Source of the DNA: Phyllobacteriaceae bacterium
GTDB taxonomy: Bacteria; Pseudomonadota; Alphaproteobacteria; Rhizobiales; Rhizobiaceae
Assembly (NCBI GenBank): GCA_016711085.1
Contig: JADJTR010000012.1
Span: 1 to 64,000 of the forward strand
Reading direction: 5' to 3'
DNA length: 64,000 bases
Positions 44,576-54,143 of this stretch are shown here, piece by piece (the first letter of the stretch is position 1; each line of letters opens with the position of its first letter). A program made the position numbers and the translations under genes. Under the pieces are notes generated by a model. It saw only the letters and a program-made list of their open reading frames with translations, did no database searches and was not told the DNA's origin.

Positions 44576-46678
44576 TCAGTCCGCCCGTCGCACCCACACC
44601 TTCGCATCGTGAAAGGGCACGCCGCCATAGGGCGGGGCCATGTCGGCGGAAATCAGCGTGTTGATGCCCTCGCCGCGCTCATGCGCCGTATTCGGCCACA
44701 GGCCCTCGGCGATGACAACGCCCGGCCGCACCTTGCCCGACAGGCGCGCATCCAAAACGACCATGCCTTGCGCATTGCCGATCTCGACGCGGTCGCCATC
44801 GGCGAGGCCGAGCCTTGCTCCGTCGTCGGGATGGATCATCAGTTCGGGGCGCTTCTCACGTTCACGCGAAGACGGCGTCTCCGAGAAAGTCGAATTCAGG
44901 AAGGAGTGGGCCGGCGAAGTGGCGAGGCGGAACGGATGCTCCGCGTCGGCCGCGTCGATGAAATCCATCTGGTCCGGAAATTCCGGCAGGCGCGCTAGGT
45001 CGCCGAACAGGCCGATCGATGCCGGCGGCCGGTCCGGGGCCGGCGTGTTTTTCCAGTCGGCGCGGAAGCGGAATTTGCCGCTCGCATGGGCGAAACCCTT
45101 GAGATAATGGGCGGTTTCAAAATTCGGCTGGATGTCCAGCCAGCGCTTTTCGGCAAGGCTGCCGAAGCTCTCGCCGGTGCGCCGCAGCATGGCGTCGATA
45201 TGCTGGCGTTCGTTTAATCCCCAGCCGGGCCGATCGGAAACGCCAAGCCGCCGGCCCAGTTCTTCGATGATGGTGTGGTTGGGAACTGGTCCCGGCGGCG
45301 GTTCGACCTGCTTCGGACCGAGCGTGATATGCTGGTTGCCGCCGCCCTTGTAGATGTCGTCATGTTCGAGGAACATCGTCGCCGGCAACACGACATCGGC
45401 CATCGCCGCCGTGTCGGTCATGAACTGCTCGTGCACGCAGACGAACAGGTCCTCGCGGGAAAAGCCCTGGCGCACCAGCCGTTGTTCGGGCGTCACATTC
45501 ATCGGGTTGGTGTTCTGGATCAGCATGGCGGTGACCGGCGGGCCGCCGCGCAATTCGTGCGCATCGCCGGTCAGGACGCGGCCGATGCGGCTCTGGTCGA
45601 GATAACGCACTTTCGGATCGGCGTCGGCCGCGCCTTCGAGCAGGCTTTTGTCCAGCACCTTGAAGATAGCGCCATTGTTGTGGAAAGCGCCGCCGCCCTC
45701 CAGTTTCCACGCGCCGGTGACGACCGGTATGGACGCGGCCGCGTGCATGGCGACCGCGCCGTTGCGGTTGCGGGTGAAGCCGTAGCCGAGGCGGAAAAAC
45801 GTGCGCCTGCGTTCGCCGACGAGGCGGGCGAAGGCCTCGATGTCGTCGGCGGCGAGGCCGGTTATCGCGGCGGCCCAGGTCGGGTCGCGCGATTGCAGAT
45901 GCGATTCAAGGCCGGCCGGATCATCGCTGAATTCATTGAGATAGTCGCGGTCGGCGAAGCCCTCGCGAAACAGCACATGCATGACGGCGCAGGCCAGCGC
46001 CGCGTCGGTTCCGGGCTTGAGGACCAGCGCCAGATCGGCCTGCTTCACGGTGGCGTTGTCGTAGATGTCGACGACGACGATCTTCGCGCCGCGTTCCTTG
46101 CGGGCGCGGATGGCGTGGGTCATGACATTGACCTGCGTCGCCGCGGCGTTGGTGCCCCAGATCACAACGCAATCGGATTTCGCCATTTCGCGCGGGTCGG
46201 CGCCGCGCAACGCGCCGGTTCCCATCACCCAGCCGGTCCAGGCGGTGTTGGTGCAGATCGTGTCGTACTGGTTGGAATAGCCCTTGGCGTGGCGCAGGCG
46301 ATTGATGCCGTCGCGCTGAACCAGCCCCATGGTGCCGGCGTAGAAATAGGGCCAGACCGTTTGCGCGCCATGTTTCGCTTCGGCGGCGAGGAATTTTTCC
46401 GCCACCAGATCGAGCGCCGCCGACAGACTCGCGTCCTTCCACTTGCCCTCGCCTTTGGCGCCGGCGCGGATGAGCGGCTTCAGCAGGCGTCCGGGATGAT
46501 TGAGCCGCTCGCCGTAACGGGCGACCTTGGCGCAGATGACGCCGGCGGTATAGGAATTGTCCTTCGCCCCGTGCAGGCGGCCGATGCCGCCGCTGTCGAG
46601 CAGTTCGACATCGAGGGCGCAGGTCGACGGGCAATCATGCGGACAAGCGGAATGACCGATGCGGACGGGAGCGTTCAT
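44576..46678 (-). CDS. molybdopterin-dependent oxidoreductase (DMSO reductase family)
   Basis: This 700-residue enzyme binds a 4Fe-4S cluster and a bis-molybdopterin cofactor. The cluster ligands are C12, C16, C20 (CPHDCPSTC) and C49 (GVICAK). The Mo-site region contains ICTNTAWTGWVMGTG and VVIWGTNAAATQVN. The C-terminal cap has NSTFSETPSSRERE and DGARLGLADGDRVEI. No Tat signal is present, so it is likely cytoplasmic. The family includes formate and other dehydrogenases and S/N-oxide reductases. The substrate is unknown. The gene stands alone with no electron-transfer partner next to it. Confidence 0.9.
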   Translation of the reverse strand: MNAPVRIGHSACPHDCPSTCALDVELLDSGGIGRLHGAKDNSYTAGVICAKVARYGERLNHPGRLLKPLIRAGAKGEGKWKDASLSAALDLVAEKFLAAEAKHGAQTVWPYFYAGTMGLVQRDGINRLRHAKGYSNQYDTICTNTAWTGWVMGTGALRGADPREMAKSDCVVIWGTNAAATQVNVMTHAIRARKERGAKIVVVDIYDNATVKQADLALVLKPGTDAALACAVMHVLFREGFADRDYLNEFSDDPAGLESHLQSRDPTWAAAITGLAADDIEAFARLVGERRRTFFRLGYGFTRNRNGAVAMHAAASIPVVTGAWKLEGGGAFHNNGAIFKVLDKSLLEGAADADPKVRYLDQSRIGRVLTGDAHELRGGPPVTAMLIQNTNPMNVTPEQRLVRQGFSREDLFVCVHEQFMTDTAAMADVVLPATMFLEHDDIYKGGGNQHITLGPKQVEPPPGPVPNHTIIEELGRRLGVSDRPGWGLNERQHIDAMLRRTGESFGSLAEKRWLDIQPNFETAHYLKGFAHASGKFRFRADWKNTPAPDRPPASIGLFGDLARLPEFPDQMDFIDAADAEHPFRLATSPAHSFLNSTFSETPSSREREKRPELMIHPDDGARLGLADGDRVEIGNAQGMVVLDARLSGKVRPGVVIAEGLWPNTAHERGEGINTLISADMAPPYGGVPFHDAKVWVRRAD

Positions 46679-46756
46679 TTTGGTAGGCTATCCGGCGCGG
46701 ACACGATTGTGTAGAGCCGGATCGGTCAATTCTCCTGCCCCCACCCATCGGTTCCG

Positions 46757-47608
46757 ATGAACTATCGCCACGCCTTTCATGCCGGAAATTTCGCCGACGT
46801 GGTCAAGCACGCGTTGATCGCGCGCATCGTCGAGCATTTGAAGAAGAAGGACAAGGCGTTCCGCTGCATCGATACCCACGCCGGAATCGGCCTTTACGAT
46901 TTGTCGTCCGGGCCGGCGCAGAAGACCGGCGAATGGCGCGACGGCATCGGCCGTGTGATGGCGGCCGCACTTGCGCCGCCGGTCGCCGCGCTGCTTGAAC
47001 CGTTGAATCAAGCGGTTCGCCAGGTGAATCCCGACGGCGGGCTAACCCGTTATCCCGGCTCGCCTTTTCTGGTCCGCTCGCTGCTGCGGGGCCGGGACCG
47101 GCTGACGGCGATCGAACTGCATCCGGAGGATGCGCGCGCCTTGAAACGGCAATTCGACGGCGACTTTCAGGTCCGCGTCATCGAACTCGATGGCTGGCTG
47201 GCGCTCGGCGCCCATGTGCCGCCGAAGGAAAAACGGGGCCTTGTCATCGTCGATCCGCCCTTCGAGGAGCCGAACGAGTTCGAGCGCCTGGTCGAAGGAT
47301 TGAAAAAGGCGCATGGGCGCTGGCCGGGCGGCGCCTATGCGCTGTGGTACCCGGTCAAGGATCGCAAAGCCTTGGCTCGTTTCCGCAGGGCCCTGATCGA
47401 AACCGGCATCGCCAGGATTCTCGATTGCGTGCTGACGATCCGCCCACCTTCGGCCGAGGCGCGCTTCGACGGAACCGGGCTAATCGTCGTCAATCCGCCG
47501 TTCACGCTGGAAGCCGAGGCGAAAACGCTGCTGGCGGCGCTGGCGCCGGTCCTGGCGGAAAGCGGCCAGGGCGGCTGGTCGGTCGAATGGCTGGCGGGGG
47601 AAGCTTGA
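46757..47608 (+). CDS. rlmJ: 23S rRNA (adenine2030-N6)-methyltransferase RlmJ
   Basis: RlmJ methylates A2030 of 23S rRNA. The 283-residue protein begins MNYRHAFHAGNFADVVKHAL, the hallmark of the family. FRCIDTHAGIGLYDL is the SAM-binding motif and VIVDPPFEEPNEF contains the DPPF catalytic motif. The length is standard. The gene is divergent from the molybdopterin enzyme. Two secreted-protein genes follow on the same strand. Confidence 0.94.
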   Translation: MNYRHAFHAGNFADVVKHALIARIVEHLKKKDKAFRCIDTHAGIGLYDLSSGPAQKTGEWRDGIGRVMAAALAPPVAALLEPLNQAVRQVNPDGGLTRYPGSPFLVRSLLRGRDRLTAIELHPEDARALKRQFDGDFQVRVIELDGWLALGAHVPPKEKRGLVIVDPPFEEPNEFERLVEGLKKAHGRWPGGAYALWYPVKDRKALARFRRALIETGIARILDCVLTIRPPSAEARFDGTGLIVVNPPFTLEAEAKTLLAALAPVLAESGQGGWSVEWLAGEA

Positions 47609-47660
47609 CCCTGCGCTCCGCCTCGACCACAGTCCGCGCGCTCAATCAGGCGGCCGACTC

Positions 47661-48056
47661 ATGAAACCGATCCTTGCCCTTGTCCTCGTCCTTCTCTCTG
47701 CTCCCGCCATCGCCGGGGAGCGCGTGGCGAAGGAATGCGCCGATCCGGGCATTCTCGGCCGCATCCAGAGCAAGTTCGACCATCAGGTGCGCAATGTCCC
47801 GCATCTGCCCGACGTCTCGATCGACGGTTTTCGCAGGATCCACCAGCACCGCTATCTGCCAGCGAAGGAAAAATGGCCGGTGGCGCGGCGTTATTGCGGC
47901 GCGACGGCGCAACTCTCCGATGGCCGCAAACGCTATGTCTGGTACCTGATCGAAAATCCGTGGGGCTATGCCGGCGTCGGCAACAATGTCGAATTCTGCG
48001 TCAGCGGCTTCGACCGTTGGTACGTCTATTCCGGCCGTTGCCGCGTTCTCAACTGA
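47661..48056 (+). CDS. small secreted protein of unknown function
   Basis: This 131-residue protein has a clear Sec signal peptide (MKPILALVLVLLSAPAIAGE, cleavage near residue 19). The mature part has four cysteines, the first in AKECAD and the last in GRCRVLN, that may form two disulfides. It also has RIHQHRYLPAKEKWPVARRY and IENPWGYAGVGNNVEFCVSG. It is probably periplasmic. No family name is recognised. An RNase T2 gene starts 13 bp after its stop, so the two may share a transcript. Confidence 0.75.
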   Translation: MKPILALVLVLLSAPAIAGERVAKECADPGILGRIQSKFDHQVRNVPHLPDVSIDGFRRIHQHRYLPAKEKWPVARRYCGATAQLSDGRKRYVWYLIENPWGYAGVGNNVEFCVSGFDRWYVYSGRCRVLN

Positions 48057-48069
48057 AGCCTATTCGGCC

Positions 48070-48771
48070 GTGAACGCCAAGACGCTGAAATCGCTTGGCT
48101 ATCTCGTCGTGCTGATTGTCCTGGCGGTGCTGGCGCAGCGCTTCGGCGGCGACGGTTCGGGCCAGCGCGCCGGCGCGCCGGAAACCGCAACGGTCGAAGC
48201 GGGGTTCGATTTCTATGTGCTGTCGCTGTCGTGGTCGCCCTCCTATTGCGAGATCGAAGGCGCCGACGCCGACAAGGCGCAATGCGATTCCGGGCGGCCC
48301 TACGCCTTCGTCGTCCATGGCCTGTGGCCGCAATTCGAAAGTGGCTTTCCCCGCGATTGCCCGTCAACCCAAGGCGAACCGGATCGGGCGCTGGTCGATG
48401 CGATGCTCGACATCATGCCGGCGCCCGGTCTGGTGCGGCACGAATGGCGGGCGCACGGGACGTGTTCCGGACATTCCCCGGAGGATTATTTCGCCGAAAC
48501 GCGCGCCGCTTTCGCCAAAATCGCCATTCCGGCCGAGTTCCGCCGCCTCGAGCGCTGGACCTCGGTGAAGCCGGGAGAACTGGAGCGCGCCTTCGCTGCC
48601 GCCAATCCCGGCCTCGGCCTCGACGCCATGGCGCCGGTGTGCGGCAAGCGTTTCCTGTCGGAAATGCGCATTTGCCTGACAAAATCGCTCGATTTTCGCG
48701 CCTGCGCCGAGATCGACCGCAACGCCTGCCGCCTCGACAAGGCGGTCATGCCGCCGGTGCGCGGCGGTTGA
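48070..48771 (+). CDS. ribonuclease T2 family protein
   Basis: RNase T2 enzymes cut RNA outside the cytoplasm. The GTG start at 48070 gives an N-terminal membrane or signal segment (SLGYLVVLIVLAVLAQRF). The two catalytic blocks are VVHGLWPQFESGFP and VRHEWRAHGTCSG, with both active-site histidines and the Glu-His pair present. Extra cysteines (CPSTQG, CGKRF, CLTKS) fit the disulfide pattern. At 233 residues it is normal length. It likely salvages RNA in the periplasm. Confidence 0.9.
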   Translation: MNAKTLKSLGYLVVLIVLAVLAQRFGGDGSGQRAGAPETATVEAGFDFYVLSLSWSPSYCEIEGADADKAQCDSGRPYAFVVHGLWPQFESGFPRDCPSTQGEPDRALVDAMLDIMPAPGLVRHEWRAHGTCSGHSPEDYFAETRAAFAKIAIPAEFRRLERWTSVKPGELERAFAAANPGLGLDAMAPVCGKRFLSEMRICLTKSLDFRACAEIDRNACRLDKAVMPPVRGG

Positions 48772-48785
48772 AGAGGGAGAACGAC

Positions 48786-49382
48786 ATGCCGAAAATCCTC
48801 TGGTCCAACGCCTCGCCCTACAGCGCCAAGGCGCGCATGGCGGCTCTTGTCGCCGGCATCGATTGCGAATCGATCGCCGTCGACACCAACGCCGAGCCGG
48901 AATTGCTGGTCGCCAACAACCCGCTCGGCAAGATTCCCGTGCTGATCGCCGATGACGGCTGCGCCGTCTACGACAGCCGGACCATCACCCATTGGCTTGA
49001 CCGGCAGTCGAAAGGCGCGCTCTACCCCCGCAACGCCGCCAAACGCACCGACGCCGAGCGGCTGGAATCACTCGCTGACGGTATTTGCGATTGCCTGCTC
49101 GCCCATGTCTACGAGCGCCGCTTCCGTCCGGCCGAAAAGATCCACCAGCCCTGGCTCGACAAGCAATGGGCCAAGGCGCTTCGCGGCCTTGACCACCTCG
49201 ACGCCAACCCGCCCAAGGTCGGGCGCAGGCCGAACGCCGGTCATCTGGCGCTGCGCGCCACGCTCGGCTACGCGACGTTGCGCTTCGCCGGCCAATGGGA
49301 AAAGGGCCGCGGCCGGCTGACCCGCTGGACCAAGGCGTTCGACAGGAAGTTCCCCGCCCTCGCCGACCTGCTGCCAAAATAA
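48786..49382 (+). CDS. glutathione S-transferase family protein
   Basis: This 198-residue protein has an N-terminal thioredoxin-fold GST domain (SNASPYSAKARMAALVAGID, NPLGKIPVLIADDGCAVYDS with the cis-Pro glutathione-site motif) and a helical C-terminal domain. The active residue is probably the Ser at SPYS. The ribosome site GAGGGAG lies before ATG 48786. Substrate is unknown. It lies 14 bp after the RNase T2 gene and may be co-transcribed. Confidence 0.88.
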   Translation: MPKILWSNASPYSAKARMAALVAGIDCESIAVDTNAEPELLVANNPLGKIPVLIADDGCAVYDSRTITHWLDRQSKGALYPRNAAKRTDAERLESLADGICDCLLAHVYERRFRPAEKIHQPWLDKQWAKALRGLDHLDANPPKVGRRPNAGHLALRATLGYATLRFAGQWEKGRGRLTRWTKAFDRKFPALADLLPK

Positions 49383-49427
49383 AAACGGCCCGGCGCATCA
49401 GCCTGGCCAGTTCAACAGGTGCTGCGA

Positions 49428-50078
49428 TCAGAACTTCGATGCCGAGGCCAGCCAGATGCGCCGAGCCTTGCGTCGATGGATTGGGCGCCGGAGCCGGTGT
49501 TGAGCGAACTCGCGGCGTAGTCGGTGTAGCGGTATTCGCCGCGAACGAACGTCTTGTCGGTAACCTTGACATCGAGGCCAGCGCCCGCGGTCCAGCCGAG
49601 CGCCACGCCGGACGCGTTGCCGGATGCGTCCGAAATGCGCAGCTGCTTGGCCGCGCCGCCGGCGGCGCCATAGACCAGCACCTGATCGGTGACCGCATAG
49701 CCGAGGCGGCCGCGCAACGAACCGTCGACGCCGCGCCGCACGGTCGTCGCGCCCATTGTCGCCGTGGCGCCGTCGTAACCGACATCGCCTTCGACGCCGT
49801 AGACGATCTGTCCCGACTGGCCCTGGACGCCGCCGAACACGGTTCCGTCCAGGCCGCGCAGATTGCCCGAACCGGTCGTGTTGGAGGTCGCCGTGCCGAT
49901 GCCGTAGCCCAGCGTCGCGCCGAGATAGGGTCCGGCCCAGCCGCCCGCGGCGGCGGGTTCCTCATAGGGAACGGACGGGGCCGGCGGTTCTTCGCCGACG
50001 ACGTCGGCGGAATGGGCGATCGTCGGCAGCGCCGAGGGCGGCGGCGAGCGCGAATACTTGGGGGATGGCATCACGCAT
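49428..50078 (-). pseudogene. outer-membrane beta-barrel protein (Omp25/31 type), frameshifted at both ends
   Basis: The central 150 residues are a typical 8-stranded rhizobial outer-membrane barrel (WAGPYLGATLGYGIG, GVQGQSGQIVYGVEGDVGYD, VRGEYRYTDY). The best start is ATG 50078 after an AAGGAG site. It opens a signal peptide (MRDAIPQVFALAAALG) in a different frame from the barrel. At the 3' end the barrel frame runs past the likely stop. A third frame ends ASKF with stop at 49428, giving the C-terminal Phe expected for BAM recognition. Two indels would restore a normal protein of about 217 residues. Confidence 0.7.
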
Positions 50079-50435
50079 CTGATAACTCCTTCACTCTCCC
50101 CGCCGCTGCGGCCCCAAGCTGTCCCCGGGATGCGCGGTGGTTGAGCATCATGGTCCGCCCCGAATGCGGCAGGCGAAGGCGAAAAAGGGAAATCCGGCGG
50201 CGGGAAAGGCGGACGGAACTGTCGCGGCTGCGCAACAAATCCTCTGTCAGGAGGCTTCCGCGATGCCTTTGTGTCGTTGAAACCTCCGCCTATAGTGTCG
50301 ATGTCGAGCCGACTCGCCGGACATTGGCGGAGCGGCGCGCGTTAACCATGGCAGGTCCGATGAAATCGATGTTTGCGCGGAACGAGGGTACGGCGGCGTT
50401 GACCGTCATGGCCGGCGGCCGGAGCGCTTCCCGGC
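50079..50435. other. intergenic region between divergent omp and SDR genes
   Basis: About 357 bp that should hold the promoters of both neighbours. I see no convincing open frame, RNA gene or repeat in it. Confidence 0.45.
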
Positions 50436-51194
50436 ATGGCTGAAAGACCGGTCGCTCTCGTCACCGGCGGGGCGCGGCGCATCGGCGCTGCGATTGCCTC
50501 GGACTTGGCCAAAAATGGCTTTTCGGTGGCGTTGCATGCCCGAAGTCTTAACGACGCGGAGGCGGCAGCGGCGGAAATCGCCGCGTCGGGCGGCGACGCC
50601 GCCGGCTTCGCCGCCGACCTGACCGACATGGACGACGTCGCTGCGCTGGTGAAATCGGTATCCGAACGGCTCGGCCCGGTCGCTTTGCTGGTCAACAACG
50701 CCTCGTTGTTCATCGACGACAGCGCCGCCGATTTCGACTGGGCGCAATGGGACGCGCATTTCGCCGTTCATCTCAAGGCGCCGGCGCTGCTGGCGCGCGA
50801 CATGGCCGCCGCCCTGCCCGCGGCCCGCGACGGACTGATCGTCAACATCATCGACCAGCGGGTCGAGCGGCTCAATCCGCGTTTCTTTTCCTACACGCTG
50901 TCGAAATCGGCGCTGTGGACGGCGACCAGGACCATGGCGCAGGCTTTCGCGCCGCGCATCCGCGTCAACGCCATCGGCCCCGGGCCGACGCTGGCGAACG
51001 AGCGTCAGAAAGAGGAAGATTTCGCCGCCCAGCTCGACGGCCTGCTGCTCAAACGCGGTCCCGCCCTCGACGAATTCGGCGCGACCATCCGCTGGCTGTG
51101 GTCGGCCCGCTCGGTGACCGGGCAGTTGATCCAGCTCGACGGCGGCCAGCATCTTGCCTGGGAGACGCCGGACATCGCCGGAATCGTCGAATGA
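50436..51194 (+). CDS. SDR-family oxidoreductase, pteridine-reductase-like
   Basis: This 252-residue short-chain dehydrogenase has the NADP-binding motif VTGGARRIGAAIA (the ARR variant is usual for FolM-type reductases), NNASLF, and the catalytic YxxxK in FFSYTLSKSALWTA. The serine site reads IVNIIDQRVE, with Asp in place of the usual Ser, as in pteridine reductases. It may reduce dihydro-mono- or biopterin. Its stop overlaps the uvrC start as ATGA, a common gene pair in Rhizobiales. Confidence 0.85.
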   Translation: MAERPVALVTGGARRIGAAIASDLAKNGFSVALHARSLNDAEAAAAEIAASGGDAAGFAADLTDMDDVAALVKSVSERLGPVALLVNNASLFIDDSAADFDWAQWDAHFAVHLKAPALLARDMAAALPAARDGLIVNIIDQRVERLNPRFFSYTLSKSALWTATRTMAQAFAPRIRVNAIGPGPTLANERQKEEDFAAQLDGLLLKRGPALDEFGATIRWLWSARSVTGQLIQLDGGQHLAWETPDIAGIVE

Positions 51195-53206
51195 CCGGGA
51201 AGTTTGCGCCCGGCGACATGGCGGGATTCCCGCCCGAAAACGCCGTCGAGGACGACGACGATGCGCCGACCGTTGCGCCCGCCGAAATCGCGCTCGATTG
51301 GACGCCGAGCGCCACGGACGGAGACAATCTGTCCGGCGCCGACGCCATCGCCGCCTTCGTCAAGCGACTGCCCAACGCGCCCGGCGTCTATCGCATGATG
51401 AATGCTGCCGGCGACGTGCTCTATGTCGGCAAGGCGCGCAGCCTGAAGAAGCGCGTCGCCAATTACGCACAGGGGCGCGGCCACGCCAACCGCATCGCCC
51501 GCATGATCCGCGAAACGAAGACGATGGAATTCGTCGTGACGCGCACCGAGACCGAGGCCCTGCTGCTCGAGATCAATCTGATCAAGCGGATGAAGCCGCG
51601 CTTCAACGTGCTGCTGCGGGACGACAAATCGTTTCCCTACATCCTGCTGACCGGCGATCACGGCTCTCCGGGAATTTTCAAGCATCGCGGGGCGCGCTCG
51701 CGCGGCGGCGACTATTTCGGCCCCTTCGCCTCGGCCACCGCCGTTGGCCGCACCATCAATGCGCTGCAACGCGCCTTCCTGTTGCGCACCTGCGCCGATT
51801 CCGTCTTCGAGGCGCGCACCCGCCCTTGCCTGCTGTTCCAGATCAAGCGCTGCGCCGGCCCCTGCACCGGGGAAATTCCGCCGGCCGACTACGCCGAACT
51901 CGTCGTCCAGGCGCGCGATTTCCTGTCGGGAAAGGCTTCCGGCGTGAAGGCCCAATTGGCCGGCGCCATGGGCGCCGCCGCCGAATCGCTCGATTTCGAA
52001 CGCGCCGCCGTCTATCGCGACCGGCTTTCGGCTTTATCGCATGTGACGGCCCAGCAAGGCATCAATCCCTCCGGCGTCGAAGAGGCCGATGTCTTCGCCA
52101 TCCACCAGGAAGGCGGGCAGAACTGCATCGAGGTGTTCTTCTTCCGCACCGGGCAGAACTGGGGCAACCGCGCCTATTTCCCGCGCGCCGACGCCTCCTT
52201 CGGGCCGGAAGAAGTGCTCGGCTCGTTCCTCACGCAGTTTTACGATGACAAGCCGCCGCCGCGGCTCATGCTGCTGTCGCACGAGGTCCCGGAACGCCCC
52301 CTCATCGCCGAGGCGTTGAGCGCCAAGGCGGAACGCCGGGTCGAGGTCGCCGTGCCGCAGCGCGGCGAGAAAAAGGATCTTGTCGACCACGCCCGCCAGA
52401 ACGCCTGCGAAACGCTCGGCCGGCGCCTCGCCGAAACGTCGACGCAGGCGCGCCTGCTGGCCGGTTTCGCCGAAACCTTCGGATTGGCCAAACCGCCGCG
52501 CCGCATCGAAGTCTACGACAACAGCCACATCATGGGGACCGCCGCCGTCGGCGGCATGATCGTCGCCGGGCCGGAGGGCTTCGCCAAGGCGCATTACCGC
52601 AAATTCAACATCCGCTCGACGGCGATCACGCCCGGCGACGATTTCGCCATGATGCGCGAGGTGCTGGAGCGGCGTTTCAGCCGTCTGGTCAAGGAATCCG
52701 CGGAAACCGAAGGCGATTCCGTTGTCGCCGCCGATGACGAGTCGATGCCGGACTGGCCCGATGTCGTGCTGATCGACGGCGGCCAGGGCCAATTGGCGGC
52801 GGCGCGCGCCATCCTCGATGGCCTCGGCCTGTCGGATAAGGTCACCGCCGTCGGGGTCGCCAAGGGGCAGGATCGCGAGGCCGGCCGCGAACGCTTCTTC
52901 ATGACCGGCAAGCCGCCCTTTTCGCTGCCCGTGCGCGATCCGGTGCTCTATTTCGTGCAGCGCCTGCGCGACGAGGCGCACCGCTTCGCCATCGGCACGC
53001 ACCGGGCGCGGCGCAAGAAGGAGCTGGTGCGCAATCCGCTCGACGAGATCGACGGCATCGGCCCGACGCGCAAGCGCGCCCTGCTCCACCATTTCGGCAC
53101 GGCGAAGGCCGTCAGCCGCGCCGGCGTCGCCGACCTCGTCGCCGTCGACGGCATTTCGGAGGCGATGGCGAAGCTGATCCACGCCCATTTTCACGAATCC
53201 TCGTGA
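51191..53206 (+). CDS. uvrC: excinuclease ABC subunit C
   Basis: UvrC makes both cuts in nucleotide-excision repair. The 671-residue protein starts at ATG 51191 with an acidic extension (EDDDDAPTVAPAE) typical of alphaproteobacteria. The GIY-YIG nuclease (NAPGVYRMMNAAGDVLYVGK) makes the 3' cut. A UvrB-binding motif and a cysteine cluster (RPCLLFQIKRCAGPCTG) follow. The RNase H-like nuclease (RIEVYDNSHIMGTAAVGGMI, VLIDGGQGQL) makes the 5' cut. A helix-hairpin-helix pair lies at the end. The gene overlaps the SDR gene by 4 nt. Confidence 0.97.
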   Translation: MTGKFAPGDMAGFPPENAVEDDDDAPTVAPAEIALDWTPSATDGDNLSGADAIAAFVKRLPNAPGVYRMMNAAGDVLYVGKARSLKKRVANYAQGRGHANRIARMIRETKTMEFVVTRTETEALLLEINLIKRMKPRFNVLLRDDKSFPYILLTGDHGSPGIFKHRGARSRGGDYFGPFASATAVGRTINALQRAFLLRTCADSVFEARTRPCLLFQIKRCAGPCTGEIPPADYAELVVQARDFLSGKASGVKAQLAGAMGAAAESLDFERAAVYRDRLSALSHVTAQQGINPSGVEEADVFAIHQEGGQNCIEVFFFRTGQNWGNRAYFPRADASFGPEEVLGSFLTQFYDDKPPPRLMLLSHEVPERPLIAEALSAKAERRVEVAVPQRGEKKDLVDHARQNACETLGRRLAETSTQARLLAGFAETFGLAKPPRRIEVYDNSHIMGTAAVGGMIVAGPEGFAKAHYRKFNIRSTAITPGDDFAMMREVLERRFSRLVKESAETEGDSVVAADDESMPDWPDVVLIDGGQGQLAAARAILDGLGLSDKVTAVGVAKGQDREAGRERFFMTGKPPFSLPVRDPVLYFVQRLRDEAHRFAIGTHRARRKKELVRNPLDEIDGIGPTRKRALLHHFGTAKAVSRAGVADLVAVDGISEAMAKLIHAHFHESS

Positions 53207-53282
53207 ACGCCATTCGAGCCTGCATTGACCGCCGGCCCATGACGCGGCTTTGATGCGCGGCGAGAAGGAGCCCCGATTCGAC

Positions 53283-53867
53283 ATGGGCAAACACGCGTGG
53301 AGCCTGCCGAACCTGCTGACCTACGGGCGCATCGTCGCGGTGCCGCTGGTGGTGCTGTGCTTTTTTCTCGAAGGCAAACTGAAATCGAGCGATCCGGCGC
53401 GGTGGATGGCGCTGGCGATTTTCGTCGTCGCCAGCCTGACCGACTATCTCGACGGCTACCTCGCCCGCATCTGGCAGCAGACGTCGAATATCGGTCGCAT
53501 GCTCGACCCGATCGCCGACAAATTGCTGGTCTCGGCGGCGCTGTTGCTGCTCGCCGCCGACGGCACCATCGCCGGTTGGGCGCTGTGGGCGGCGATCATC
53601 ATCCTGTGCCGCGAAATCCTGGTGTCGGGCTTGCGCGAATATCTGGCCGAACTGAAAGTCTCGGTGCCGGTGACGAGGCTCGCCAAATGGAAAACCACCA
53701 TGCAAATGGTGGCGATCGGCTTCCTGCTCGCCGGGCCGGCGGGGGAGAAAATCCTGCCCTACACCGTCGAAATCGGCATCGTGCTGCTCTGGATTTCCGC
53801 CGTGGTGACGCTTTATACCGGGTACGACTATTTCCGGGCCGGTCTCAAGCACGTCGTGGGCGAGTGA
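53283..53867 (+). CDS. pgsA: CDP-diacylglycerol-glycerol-3-phosphate 3-phosphatidyltransferase
   Basis: PgsA makes phosphatidylglycerol phosphate at the inner membrane. The 194-residue protein starts MGKHAWSLPNLLTYGRIVAV, and SLPNLLT is the usual start. It carries the catalytic signature DYLDGYLARIWQQTSNIGRM then LDPIADK. Four to six helices are seen. It lies 76 bp after uvrC and 22 bp before moaD, the usual alphaproteobacterial order. Confidence 0.95.
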   Translation: MGKHAWSLPNLLTYGRIVAVPLVVLCFFLEGKLKSSDPARWMALAIFVVASLTDYLDGYLARIWQQTSNIGRMLDPIADKLLVSAALLLLAADGTIAGWALWAAIIILCREILVSGLREYLAELKVSVPVTRLAKWKTTMQMVAIGFLLAGPAGEKILPYTVEIGIVLLWISAVVTLYTGYDYFRAGLKHVVGE

Positions 53868-53889
53868 CCGGCCGACAAGCGGAGGCCGG

Positions 53890-54141
53890 ATGAAACTCGT
53901 TTATTTCGCCTGGGTGCGCGAACGCATCGGCCGATCCGAGGAAGAACGCTCGCCGCCGCCGACGGTCAAGACCGTCGGCGAGTTGCTGGGGTGGTTGAAA
54001 ACGCTCGGCGAAGAATACGAAAACGCCCTGGTTCATCCGGCCTCGATCCGCGTGGCGCTCGACCGCCAGCACGCCGATCACGACCAGCCGCTCGGCGCGG
54101 CGCGCGAAGTCGCGCTGTTCCCGCCGATGACCGGAGGGTGA
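53890..54141 (+). CDS. moaD: molybdopterin synthase small subunit
   Basis: MoaD is the sulfur carrier for molybdopterin synthesis. The 83-residue ubiquitin-like protein begins MKLVYFAWVRERIG and ends VALFPPMTGG. The C-terminal Gly-Gly is adenylated and thiocarboxylated. A ribosome site (GGAGG) precedes the ATG. moaE starts 3 bp after its stop. Its product serves enzymes such as the molybdopterin oxidoreductase at 44576. Confidence 0.94.
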   Translation: MKLVYFAWVRERIGRSEEERSPPPTVKTVGELLGWLKTLGEEYENALVHPASIRVALDRQHADHDQPLGAAREVALFPPMTGG

Positions 54142-54143
54142 CG